From Rhodospirillales bacterium (GTDB taxonomy: Bacteria; Pseudomonadota; Alphaproteobacteria; Rhodospirillales; JASLLZ01): a stretch of DNA of 54,065 bases. A program made the position numbers and the translations under genes. The notes beneath the pieces are model-generated. The model made no database searches and had not been told where the DNA came from. It saw only the letters and a program-made list of their open reading frames with translations. Of the stretch, positions 33,793-42,185 are shown piece by piece (positions within the stretch are counted from its first letter, which is position 1; each line of letters begins with the position of its first letter). The DNA lies in the NCBI GenBank assembly GCA_030746775.1, contig JASLLZ010000012.1:1-54065 (forward strand). Direction: 5' to 3'.

Positions 33793-36700
33793 GGCGCGTC
33801 CTTTGTCGGTGTGGCGGCGATCTCGGCAAGGCGCCCATGGGCCGAATTGGAGCGCGGCTTCCACAGGCCGCGTTGCATGGCCTCGATGAGACGCTCGGCA
33901 ATTTCGCGCGCCGCCGCCGGGTTGTTGTCTTCGAGGAACTTTGCCACCTCGCCGTCTTCGAGATAGGCCTCGAAGACCAGGTCGAAATGATGGTCGGCGA
34001 CGGCCCGGGCGGTGGCCGCGAAGGCAAACATATAATCGACCGTCGCCGCCATCTCGAAGGCGCCCTTGTAGCCGTGGCGCATGACGCCGGCGATCCACTT
34101 GGGATTGACCACGCGGGCGCGGACGACACGCCCGATTTCGTCTTCCAGCGTCCTCACCTTGGGGCTTTCGGGCCGGGAATGATCGTTGTGATAGATCGCC
34201 GGCTGATCGCCCGACAGGTGGCGCACGGCGGCGGCGATGCCGCCCTCGAACTGGTAGTAGTCATCGGAATCGAGAATGTCGTGTTCCCGGTTGTCCTGGT
34301 TGTGGAGCACGATTTCGGTCCCGGCCAACAGGGATTCGAACTGGCCATGGGCGGCCTTGCCCTCGGCCCCGCTGCCGTAAACGTAACCGCCCCAGGCGAC
34401 ATAGGCGCGGGCCAGGTCGGCGTCGGTCTGCCAACCCCTCTCGTCGATCAGGGCCTGCAATCCGGCGCCATAGGCCCCGGGCTTGGAACCGAAGACGCGG
34501 AAACCGGCGCGCCGTTCGGCTTCGTCCCTTTCCATCCCTTCCCCGATGAAGCGCCGGGTATCACCTTGCACGCGTGCCGCCAATGGGTTTTGCGCTTCGG
34601 GCTCGTCAAGGGCCGCGACCGCGCGCACGGCGGAATCGAAGAGGTCGATCTGGGCCGGGAAGGCGTCGCGGAAAAATCCCGATATGCGCAGCGTCACGTC
34701 GACCCTGGGCCGGTCGAGGACTGAAAGCGGCATGACCTCGAACCCGGTGACCCGCCGCGACGCAACCTCCCAGTTGGGCTTGACCCCCATCAGGGCCAGG
34801 GCCTGGGCGATGTCGTCGCCGCCGGTGCGCATGTTGGATGTTCCCCAAGCGCTCAGCGCCAAATGCCGGGGCCAGTTTCCGTGAGTCTGACGGTGGTGGT
34901 CGAGAAGCCGCGTCGCCGATTTCCAGCCCAGCTGCCACGCCGCCGGCGTCGGCACGGTGCGGCTGTCGAGGGAATAGAAATTGCGCCCCGTCGGCAAAAC
35001 GTCGGTGCGCCCGCGCGTCGGCGCGCCCGACGGCCCCGGTTCGACGAAGCGGCCATCAAGGGCGGTCAACGCGCCGCCGATCTCGGCCGTACCACTCGCC
35101 GCCACGGCGGGCCGAATGTCGGACGCGATGAACTCAAGCACGGCGCCGGTTTGGCGCCACGCGGGGTCGGGCGCGGCTTGCCCGCCGACAAGCCTAGCCG
35201 CAAGAATTTCCAGCAACTCCACCGTATCGCCGTTCGAACGCCAAGTTTGGCCGTTGGCCAGACCCTTCGGCCTGGGCCCGGTCCAGGGCGCGCCCATCTC
35301 GCAGTCGAGGGGATCGAAGCCGTCCCCGCCGCCCGACAGTCCGAAATCGGCGGCCAGGGCGCGGATCAGCGACACATCGCCGTTCTCGCCCCGGAAGCGC
35401 GGCAACCGGGTGAGCGCCACCAACAGATCGGTCAACAACCGCCCCTGAGGTGCCAGGCCGAAAACATGCAAGCCGTCCCTGATCTGCATTTCTTTGAGCT
35501 CGCAAAGATAATTATCGAGCTTGGCAAGCGCCGCGTCGGGCTCGTCGTCGGCGGCAACGGCGCTGTCCTTGTCGAGGCCCGTGGTCCGTGTCAGCTCCAA
35601 GATGTCGTCACGCAACACGGCGAGACGGCGCGGATCGACGCCCGCGGCCTCGTAATACTCGTCGACAAGTTGCTCCAACTCGGCCAGCGGACCATAGGTC
35701 TCGGCGCGGGTCAGCGGCGGCGTCAAATGATCGACGATGACCGCCCGGGCGCGGCGCTTGGCCTGTGATCCCTCGCCCGGATCGTTGACGATGAAGGGAT
35801 AGATGTGGGGCGTCGGACCCTGGGCGATCTCGGGAAAACAGGCGGCGGAAAGGGCCAGGGACTTACCCGGCAGCCATTCCATGTTGCCGTGCTTGCCCAT
35901 GTGGATCATGGCCTGGGCACCGAAATCGCCGCGCAGCCAGGCATAGAACGCCAGATAACCGTGCGGCGGCACCAGATCCGGGTCGTGATAGGTGCTGACG
36001 GGATCGATGTTGTAGCCCCGCGCCGGTTGCAGCCCCAGGGCGACGTTGCCGAAGCGCACCACGGAAAGCCGAAATTGGCCGTCGGCGAAGAACGGATCGT
36101 CCTCGGCCCGGCCCCACTGCTGGACAACCCGCCTCCGCGCTTCGCCGGGCAGGGTGGCGAAAAAGGCTTCGTAGTCATCCCGGGCGAGCCGTTCGCCACC
36201 CATCCGTTGGGCCCGCGCCGCAAGATCGTTGGTCGGCCCCATTGCCAAGCGGCGCACCAGCGCATTGCCGTCGGCCGGCAATTCGCCGACCGCGTATCCG
36301 GCCTCGGCCATGGCGCGCAAAAGGTTAAGCGTGCTCGCCGGCGTGTCCAGGCCGACGCCGTTGCCGATGCGCCCGTCCCGGTTCGGATAGTTGGCCAAGA
36401 TAAGGGCGACACGGCGGTCCCGTGCCGGCGTGCGGGCAAGGCGCGCCCAGTTGACGGCAAGCTGGGCGGTGAACGCAATGCGGTCGGGGACATCCTTGTA
36501 GGTAACGACCGAGGCTTCCGTCGCCGCGTCGAAGCGGGCCTCGGTCTTGAACGAGACGGCGCCCGCCAGGACGCGGCCGTCGACCTCGGGCAAGGCCACG
36601 TTCATGGCGATGTCGCGCGCCGAAAGGCCGCTTGTGCCTTCGGCCCAGGCCTCTTCGGTGCCGCCGGCGAAGACCACTTGGAGGACCGGACAGGCGGCGC

Positions 36701-37550
36701 CATCGAACGGTGACTCGCGGCGCCCGTGCCCGGGGCTCGAGACGGCGAACCCGGTGGCGTTCAAGATAACGTCGGGCCGGGCGTCTTGGAGGAGACCGGT
36801 CATGATTCCGGCCGACACCGCGTCCTTGAGGCTCTGCGTATAGACGGGCAGCGGGTTCATGCCCTCGGCGCGGAGTTGGCGGATAAGAGCGTCAACCGGC
36901 GCCAGGTTGGAGGCCTGCAACAGGGCCCGGTAAAAGACGATCGCCGCGATAGGCGCCGCGTCGCTCCACTCTGCCCTGAGATCGTCGAGGGTCAGCCGTT
37001 CCATCCCCGGCCAATAGAGCCCGCAACGCAAGACCGGCACCGGTTCGCGCCATTCGCCTTCATGGCCGATAAGTTCGGCGGCATAGGCCAGAAAGTTGCG
37101 CGCGTTCTCGGGCCCGCCATGAACACAGTACTGCCACAGCCGATGCAGGGATTCGGGCGCCAGGCCGCTTAGTCCGGTCAATTCGGCGTCGGGTTGGTCG
37201 TCGCCCGGCAGCAAGGCCAGCTTGACGCCGTTGGACCGGCACGCATCGACCGTCTGTTCGATGCCATAGGGCCAATACCCGACGCCGCCCAAGAGCCTGA
37301 CAACGACCAGCTTGGCGCGGGCGATCACCGCCTCGACATAGGTATCGACCGACAGATTATGGGCCAGGTTCAAAAGGTTGGCGCAACGCACGGCCGGGAA
37401 ATCGACGCCGTATTCGGCCCGCGCGGCGGCCAGGGACGCAAGTTCGGTATCGGCGGCGGACAGGACCACGATATCGCCCGGGCTTTGACCGAGATCGATG
37501 GCTTCCGATCCATCGGCGATACCGCCCGGTTGCGCCGCCAAAAGGTGCAT
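33789..37550 (-). CDS. cobN: Cobaltochelatase large subunit CobN
   Basis: A 1253-residue protein of normal CobN/ChlH length, which binds hydrogenobyrinic acid a,c-diamide and inserts cobalt with ATP-driven help from CobS and CobT. Family blocks include RRVALILANYPNRDGRIGNG compressed around residue 395, MIHMGKHGNMEWLPGKSLAL at about 545, and the C-terminal LEDEIGRVVRARVVNPKWI with GYKGAFEMAATVDYMFAFAATA. No CobS or CobT chelatase gene is in the window. Its presence beside CbiX, CbiG and CbiD gives a hybrid gene set. It sits 3 nt behind cobW. Confidence 0.96.
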   Translation of the reverse strand: MHLLAAQPGGIADGSEAIDLGQSPGDIVVLSAADTELASLAAARAEYGVDFPAVRCANLLNLAHNLSVDTYVEAVIARAKLVVVRLLGGVGYWPYGIEQTVDACRSNGVKLALLPGDDQPDAELTGLSGLAPESLHRLWQYCVHGGPENARNFLAYAAELIGHEGEWREPVPVLRCGLYWPGMERLTLDDLRAEWSDAAPIAAIVFYRALLQASNLAPVDALIRQLRAEGMNPLPVYTQSLKDAVSAGIMTGLLQDARPDVILNATGFAVSSPGHGRRESPFDGAACPVLQVVFAGGTEEAWAEGTSGLSARDIAMNVALPEVDGRVLAGAVSFKTEARFDAATEASVVTYKDVPDRIAFTAQLAVNWARLARTPARDRRVALILANYPNRDGRIGNGVGLDTPASTLNLLRAMAEAGYAVGELPADGNALVRRLAMGPTNDLAARAQRMGGERLARDDYEAFFATLPGEARRRVVQQWGRAEDDPFFADGQFRLSVVRFGNVALGLQPARGYNIDPVSTYHDPDLVPPHGYLAFYAWLRGDFGAQAMIHMGKHGNMEWLPGKSLALSAACFPEIAQGPTPHIYPFIVNDPGEGSQAKRRARAVIVDHLTPPLTRAETYGPLAELEQLVDEYYEAAGVDPRRLAVLRDDILELTRTTGLDKDSAVAADDEPDAALAKLDNYLCELKEMQIRDGLHVFGLAPQGRLLTDLLVALTRLPRFRGENGDVSLIRALAADFGLSGGGDGFDPLDCEMGAPWTGPRPKGLANGQTWRSNGDTVELLEILAARLVGGQAAPDPAWRQTGAVLEFIASDIRPAVAASGTAEIGGALTALDGRFVEPGPSGAPTRGRTDVLPTGRNFYSLDSRTVPTPAAWQLGWKSATRLLDHHRQTHGNWPRHLALSAWGTSNMRTGGDDIAQALALMGVKPNWEVASRRVTGFEVMPLSVLDRPRVDVTLRISGFFRDAFPAQIDLFDSAVRAVAALDEPEAQNPLAARVQGDTRRFIGEGMERDEAERRAGFRVFGSKPGAYGAGLQALIDERGWQTDADLARAYVAWGGYVYGSGAEGKAAHGQFESLLAGTEIVLHNQDNREHDILDSDDYYQFEGGIAAAVRHLSGDQPAIYHNDHSRPESPKVRTLEDEIGRVVRARVVNPKWIAGVMRHGYKGAFEMAATVDYMFAFAATARAVADHHFDLVFEAYLEDGEVAKFLEDNNPAAAREIAERLIEAMQRGLWKPRSNSAHGRLAEIAATPTKDAP

Positions 37551-37553
37551 GGT

Positions 37554-38588
37554 TCAGTCCCGAATCGCGGTTTCGATGGCAAGACGGTCGAGCCCGCTTT
37601 GTCCGATCACCACAAGACGCCCATGGCGCGCCTCGCCGTCGTGCCAGTCGCGGTCGAAGTAATGGTGGATGCGCGGCCCGACCCCTTGCACCAAAAGCCG
37701 CATATCGCGCCCGGCGACGGCGAAAAATCCCTTGATGCGCAAAATGCCGTGCTCGGCGACGATTGGCGCCAGGCGGGCCACCAGGGCGTCGGGCGAGGCG
37801 ATCTCGCCGACGCTCACGGTGAAGCTTTTGAAGTCGTCGTGCTCGTGATCGTCCTGGCCGTCGTGATGCGACGGGCGGGCCGCCAGATCGTCCTCCGCCG
37901 CCGCCGCCAGGCCAAGCAGCACATTGGCGTCGATCGCCCCGTGGGCGGCGCGCACCAGCTTGACCTCGGGCCGCAGTTGATCGGTCAGCGCACTTTCGGT
38001 CTTGACCAAGGCATCGTCCGTCAGAAGGTCCGACTTGTTGAGAATGACCATGTCGGCGCAGGCGATCTGATCGTCGAAGACCTCTTTGAGCGGACTTTCG
38101 TGGTCGAGGGCGTCGTCGGCCCGGCGCTGGGCGTCGATGGCGGCGGGATCGTCGGCGAAGCGGCCGTCGTCGACGGCGGCGCCGTCAAGCACCGCGATCA
38201 CTCCGTCGACGGTGACGCGGGTCCGAATCTCGGGCCAACTGAACGCCTTCAGCAATGGCTTGGGCAGCGCCAGACCCGAGGTTTCGATGACGATGTGGTC
38301 GGGCGGCTCGGGCCGCGAAAGCAAGGCCTCGATCGTCGGGATGAAGTCGTCGGCGACCGTGCAGCAGATGCAGCCGTTGGCAAGTTCGACAATATCGTCC
38401 TCGGTGCAGGCGTCGTCGCCACATCCCTTGAGGATCTCGCCGTCAACGCCGAGGTCGCCGAACTCATTGATGATCAGGGCCAGCCGTCGACCGTTGGCGG
38501 TCTTCAACACGTGGCGGACGAGGCTCGTCTTGCCGGCGCCGAGGAAGCCGGTGACCACGGTGGCGGGAATCTTGTCGGCGGGGCTCAT
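37554..38588 (-). CDS. cobW: CobW, COG0523 metal-chaperone GTPase
   Basis: A 344-residue G3E GTPase. The P-loop is TGFLGAGKTS (K20, T21). The metal-binding C73-I-C75-C76 motif (GCICC) is intact, NKSDL specifies guanine, and a His/Asp stretch (SHHDGQDDHEHDD, around residue 245) precedes the C-terminal CobW domain. It lies directly upstream of cobN with a 3-nt gap, the classic position of CobW, and probably delivers Co(II) to the chelatase (established proposal for the family). ATG at 38588, 2 nt after the cobP stop. Confidence 0.95.
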   Translation of the reverse strand: MSPADKIPATVVTGFLGAGKTSLVRHVLKTANGRRLALIINEFGDLGVDGEILKGCGDDACTEDDIVELANGCICCTVADDFIPTIEALLSRPEPPDHIVIETSGLALPKPLLKAFSWPEIRTRVTVDGVIAVLDGAAVDDGRFADDPAAIDAQRRADDALDHESPLKEVFDDQIACADMVILNKSDLLTDDALVKTESALTDQLRPEVKLVRAAHGAIDANVLLGLAAAAEDDLAARPSHHDGQDDHEHDDFKSFTVSVGEIASPDALVARLAPIVAEHGILRIKGFFAVAGRDMRLLVQGVGPRIHHYFDRDWHDGEARHGRLVVIGQSGLDRLAIETAIRD

Positions 38589-38590
38589 GG

Positions 38591-39157
38591 TTAATTCTCC
38601 ACGACTGTAGGGGATTTGAGGTGCATCGGCAGGCCGGCGGCGATGAAGACGACCGATTGCGCGGCTTCCGCCACCGCCTGATTGAGCTGTCCGGCGAAAT
38701 CGCGGAAGCGGCGGGCGAGCGCGTTCTCGGACACGATGCCGAGGCCCACTTCGTTGGCGACCAGAACCGCCGGCCCGGCGAGTTTCGGCAGCGCCCGGTT
38801 CAACGCCCGGCACTCCGCTTCGACGTCACGCCCGGCCGCCATCAGGTTCGACAGCCACAGCGTCAGGCAATCGACGAGCACGCAGCGGTCCGGCCCCACC
38901 GCCGCCGTGAGGTCGGCTATCAGGTCAAGCGGCGTCTCCACCGTCCGCCAGCGCCGGCCGCGCCGTTCGCGGTGGGCGCCGATGCGCGCCGCCATTTCGT
39001 CGTCGCCCGCCTCGGCGGTGGCGAGATAGAGGCACGCGCCGTCTTGGCTTTCGACCAGTGATTCGGCGTACCGGCTCTTGCCCGACCGGGCACCCCCGAG
39101 GACCAGGGTGAGCGGCGGCAACACGGGCGATGATGGGGATGCGGTCTTTGAAGGCAT
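38591..39157 (-). CDS. cobP: Adenosylcobinamide kinase / adenosylcobinamide-phosphate guanylyltransferase
   Basis: A 188-residue bifunctional enzyme (CobP/CobU) that phosphorylates adenosylcobinamide and transfers GMP to it. The P-loop is LGGARSGKSRYAES, followed by YLATAEAGDDEMAARI, AHRERRG and the Walker B-like VLVDCLTLWLSNLM, with VANEVGLGIV. The ATG at 39157 is preceded by GGAGGAGGG at about 7 nt. It is the first gene behind the right-hand B12 riboswitch. Confidence 0.95.
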   Translation of the reverse strand: MPSKTASPSSPVLPPLTLVLGGARSGKSRYAESLVESQDGACLYLATAEAGDDEMAARIGAHRERRGRRWRTVETPLDLIADLTAAVGPDRCVLVDCLTLWLSNLMAAGRDVEAECRALNRALPKLAGPAVLVANEVGLGIVSENALARRFRDFAGQLNQAVAEAAQSVVFIAAGLPMHLKSPTVVEN

Positions 39158-39189
39158 AAGCGCCCTCCTCCCTCCGAGGATCACCAACG

Positions 39190-39378
39190 AGCGGCCGAGC
39201 GAAGTGTCCTGGCTTGGGGTCCTCAGGTCCGGCGCCTTCCCGACGCGGCGGCGTCAGTGACGTCATGCCGGACCCTCGCCACTTACAGTTGCGGGGGCAG
39301 CGCCGGCCTGGCCGCATACGCATGGGGTGCATACGGCGTCACCGGCTTCCTCCTTCTCGGCACGACGACACTAGCGGG
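39190..39378 (-). ncRNA. Cobalamin (AdoCbl) riboswitch upstream of cobP-cobW-cobN-cobO-cobQ
   Basis: Read on the minus strand, the leader shows GTGCCGAGAAGGAGGAAGCC and GGTGACGCCG, then the core GCTGCCCCCGCAACTGTAAG (CCCGCAACTGTAAG at 39294-39281), a variable arm, and the B12 box AAGCCAGGACACTTCGC at 39215-39199. The box is followed within about 40 nt by the cobP ribosome site, so translational control is likely. It faces the opposite way from the left riboswitch. The ends are approximate. The rest of the 39158-39502 gap holds the promoters for this leader and for the plus-strand oxidoreductase gene. Confidence 0.93.
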
Positions 39379-39502
39379 TCTCGGTCATGGGCGCCAGTGC
39401 GATTCGGTCCAATGGTCTGGGTCGGGGAACTCGACACCACCCGCGCTTCGGCATACGTTCGCCCCAGGAACACTTAACCCAGACGACGTCGGAGGACAGA
39501 GG

Positions 39503-40558
39503 ATGAGTGGAGACAAGATCCGGGTGGGCATTATCGGGGCCGGCGCGAACACGCGGCTACGCCACATTCCGGGCCTGCGAGAGCAGCCCGGCGTCGAGCT
39601 TGTGGCGGTGGCCAACCGGTCGGCCGAATCGAGCACACGCGCAGCCAAGGAACACGACATTCCCCACGCCGCCGCCCATTGGCAGGACATCATTGCCGAC
39701 AAGACGATCGACGCCGTTTGCATCGGCACCTGGCCCTATCTGCATGCGCCGATCACCAACGCGGCGCTTGAGGCCGGCAAGCACGTGCTGTGCGAGGCCC
39801 GCATGGCCATGAACGCGACGGAGGGACACGCCATGCTGCGCACGGCGCGGGCGCGGCCCGCCTTGGTCGCGCAGATCGTGCCGGCGCCTCACACCCTGCC
39901 TTTCGATCAAACCATCATCGATCTGGTCGCCGACGGCGCCATCGGCGATCTTCTGGCGGTCCACGCCCAGGTTACGAACGGCAGCGACTTCCCGCAGTGG
40001 GACTCACCCCTGCACTGGCGCCATGACCGGGATCTTTCCGGCAACAACATCATGGTGATGGGCATCTGGTACGAAGCGATGATGCGCTGGGTCGGTCCCG
40101 CCAAAACGGTTCACGCGGTCGGACAGGCGGTCGTCAAACACCGCAAGGACGCGACCGGACGGCGGATCGCCATGCCCATTCCCGATCTGATTGACGTCTT
40201 GTGCCGCATGGAACAAGGCGGGCAGATGCGCATGTCGGTCACCACCGTGCTCGGCCTGGCGCCCGGCACCGAAGTCGGCCTCTACGGCAGCGAAGGCACG
40301 ATCAAGCTCGCCGAAGGCGACGACGGATTTGGGTTGTGGGCGGGGCGGCGCGGCGACGACGCGCTAAAGCCGGTCAAGATCGCGCCGGAGAAAGTCGGCG
40401 GCTGGCGCGTCGAAGAAGAGTTCATCAATGCCGTGCGCGGCACCGAAGCGGTGACCCACACCGATCTGGTCACGGCGGTCAAGTACATGGAGTGGTCCGA
40501 CGCGGTATGCCGGTCGCTGAACACCGGGGAATCCGTCCATCTGCCCCTAATCGATTGA
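39503..40558 (+). CDS. Gfo/Idh/MocA-family oxidoreductase
   Basis: A 351-residue protein with an N-terminal NAD(P)-binding Rossmann fold (VGIIGAGANTRLRHIPGL) and a C-terminal alpha/beta domain (EVGLYGSEGTIKL). Family members oxidise or reduce sugars and cyclitols. At the usual EKP catalytic position the sequence reads CEARMAMNATEG, so the Lys is replaced; either the substrate chemistry differs or the protein is a non-classical member. Start ATG 39503 with GGAGG 7 nt upstream. It is followed after 5 nt by an M20 hydrolase, suggesting a shared catabolic task. The substrate is unknown. Confidence 0.88.
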   Translation: MSGDKIRVGIIGAGANTRLRHIPGLREQPGVELVAVANRSAESSTRAAKEHDIPHAAAHWQDIIADKTIDAVCIGTWPYLHAPITNAALEAGKHVLCEARMAMNATEGHAMLRTARARPALVAQIVPAPHTLPFDQTIIDLVADGAIGDLLAVHAQVTNGSDFPQWDSPLHWRHDRDLSGNNIMVMGIWYEAMMRWVGPAKTVHAVGQAVVKHRKDATGRRIAMPIPDLIDVLCRMEQGGQMRMSVTTVLGLAPGTEVGLYGSEGTIKLAEGDDGFGLWAGRRGDDALKPVKIAPEKVGGWRVEEEFINAVRGTEAVTHTDLVTAVKYMEWSDAVCRSLNTGESVHLPLID

Positions 40559-40563
40559 TTCGA

Positions 40564-41793
40564 ATGAATAAACCGAAGGTAGACAGCGAGCGCCTATGGG
40601 CCGGCCTGATGGAAATGGGCCGCATCGGCGCCACGCCGGGTGGCGGCTCGGGGCGCATCGCATTGACCGATCTGGACCGCGAGGGGCGCGACTTGTTCGT
40701 CGGCTGGTGCCGGGAGGCGGGCTGCGCGGTCAGGATCGACCGCATGGGCAACATATTCGCGCGCCGCGCCGGCACCGATGAGGCCCGATCCCCGGTCATG
40801 ACGGGAAGCCACCTCGATACCCAGCCGCTCGGTGGAAAGTTCGACGGCGTTTACGGTGTGCTGGCGGGGCTTGAGGTGGTGCGCGCGCTGAACGACGCCG
40901 CCATCGAAACCGAAGCGCCCATCGACGTCGTCGTGTGGACCGATGAAGAGGGGGTACGCTTTCAATCCTCCATGATCGCATCGGGCATATTCGCCGGCCT
41001 CTACGATCTGGACCACGGACTTTCTTCCGCCGACAGCAACGGAAAAACCATGGGCCAGGAGTTGGAGCGCATCGGCTACGCCGGGACCGAGCCGGTGGGC
41101 GGCTATCGGGTAGACTCCTATTTCGAGGCTCACATCGAACAAGGCCCGCTTTTGGAATCAGAAGGCAAATCCGTCGGTGTGGTCCTGGGCGCCCAGGGCA
41201 AACGCTGCTATCGCGTCACCGTCGAGGGCGAGGAAGGACATGCCGGGACGCTTCCCATGGATCAGCGCCGCGATGCGCTCCTCGGCGCGGCGCGCATGAT
41301 CGATGCCGTCAACCGCGTCGCCTTCTCTCATCAACCGCGCCCGGTGATCACCGTCGGCGCCATCCGGGCTCGGCCCAACTCACCCAACACGATCGCAGGA
41401 AGCACCGAATTCACCGTCGACTCGCGCCATCCCGACGGCGATTTGCTGGCCGCCATCGGCGATGACCTGCGCCGGGTTTTCGCCGAGGTCGCCGACGAGG
41501 CGGGGCTCGGCGTCGGCATCGAACAGACCACCCACCGGCCGACGGTGACCTTCGATCCGTCCTGCATCACGGCGATCCGCGAGGCCGCCGATGCGCTCGG
41601 CATCCCGCACCGGGACATCTACTCCGCCGCCGGACACGATGCGTGCAATATCTCGCATTGCGCGCCGACGGGCATGATCTTCGTGCCCTGCGAGAAGGGC
41701 ATCAGCCACAACGAAAAAGAAAACGCCAAGCCCGAAGACCTGGCCGCCGGTTGCGCCGTGCTTATACAGGCCATACTCGAACGGGCGAACTAA
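40564..41793 (+). CDS. M20-family zinc amidohydrolase (N-carbamoyl-L-amino acid hydrolase / allantoate amidohydrolase-like)
   Basis: A 409-residue dinuclear-metal hydrolase. Metal ligands visible are H in GSHLDTQPLGGKFDG with the adjacent D, E-E in WTDEEGVRF, H in EAHIEQGP and H in SAAGHDACNISH. The lid-domain GEEGHAGTLPM and GAIRARPNSPNTIAG are typical of the subfamily that cleaves N-carbamoyl amino acids, allantoate or ureidoglycolate. Which substrate is used cannot be decided from sequence alone. The ATG at 40564 lies 5 nt after the oxidoreductase stop, so the genes are probably one operon. Confidence 0.9.
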   Translation: MNKPKVDSERLWAGLMEMGRIGATPGGGSGRIALTDLDREGRDLFVGWCREAGCAVRIDRMGNIFARRAGTDEARSPVMTGSHLDTQPLGGKFDGVYGVLAGLEVVRALNDAAIETEAPIDVVVWTDEEGVRFQSSMIASGIFAGLYDLDHGLSSADSNGKTMGQELERIGYAGTEPVGGYRVDSYFEAHIEQGPLLESEGKSVGVVLGAQGKRCYRVTVEGEEGHAGTLPMDQRRDALLGAARMIDAVNRVAFSHQPRPVITVGAIRARPNSPNTIAGSTEFTVDSRHPDGDLLAAIGDDLRRVFAEVADEAGLGVGIEQTTHRPTVTFDPSCITAIREAADALGIPHRDIYSAAGHDACNISHCAPTGMIFVPCEKGISHNEKENAKPEDLAAGCAVLIQAILERAN

Positions 41794-41867
41794 GAAATCC
41801 GGCGTTAATAAAGCGATAAGCGGTTTCGGGGTAACGTCGCCTTCTCGCCACCGGGGAAGGAAATCAG

Positions 41868-42107
41868 ATGTTGCGCCTGGCCACGATCACAGCCGTCCTT
41901 TTTGTGTTGGCCGCGTGTTCGTCCTACGAAAAGGGTGAGGTCGTCGAGAGCAACCCGCGGGAGATCAAGATCGGCGTCGCCCTTGACGCCGCCGTCAACG
42001 GCGTCGACAGCCGCCGCCAGGCGTCCGAACATTGCGCCGAATCGGGCAAGGGCGCGGTCTGGTACGGCCACGACCGGGACGGCACTATGCACTACCGGTG
42101 CGAATGA
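41868..42107 (+). CDS. Small putative lipoprotein
   Basis: A 79-residue protein with a lipoprotein signal: hydrophobic residues 5-14 and lipobox VLAAC, so Cys17 would be lipidated. The mature part is about 62 residues with two further Cys (in EHCAES and HYRCE) that could form a disulfide. The ATG has GGGGAAGG upstream, and a clear intrinsic terminator follows, so it is a real transcribed gene. I do not recognise a family; the function is unknown. Confidence 0.8.
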   Translation: MLRLATITAVLFVLAACSSYEKGEVVESNPREIKIGVALDAAVNGVDSRRQASEHCAESGKGAVWYGHDRDGTMHYRCE

Positions 42108-42121
42108 ATCGTGTTACAAAC

Positions 42122-42147
42122 AAGACCCGCCGAAGCGGGTCTTTTGC
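42122..42147 (+). terminator. Rho-independent terminator after the lipoprotein gene
   Basis: A 9-bp stem AAGACCCGC (42122-42130) pairs with GCGGGTCTT (42135-42143) around a CGAA tetraloop and runs into TTTTGC. It stands 14 bp after the lipoprotein stop and separates that gene from xth, which begins about 40 bp further on. Confidence 0.9.
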
Positions 42148-42185
42148 GTGACAAAAGGCCCCGAATCGACCTATAGCGGGGTCCC

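Noticed and set aside
33793-34098. Upstream extension of the cobO frame into cobN
   Set aside because: The extension lies within cobN in another frame; the ATG at 33792 with the 4-nt overlap and family start is the real one.
39257-39502. Upstream extension of the oxidoreductase frame into the riboswitch region
   Set aside because: It reads through the minus-strand B12 riboswitch; the ATG at 39503 has a strong ribosome site and begins the Rossmann fold.
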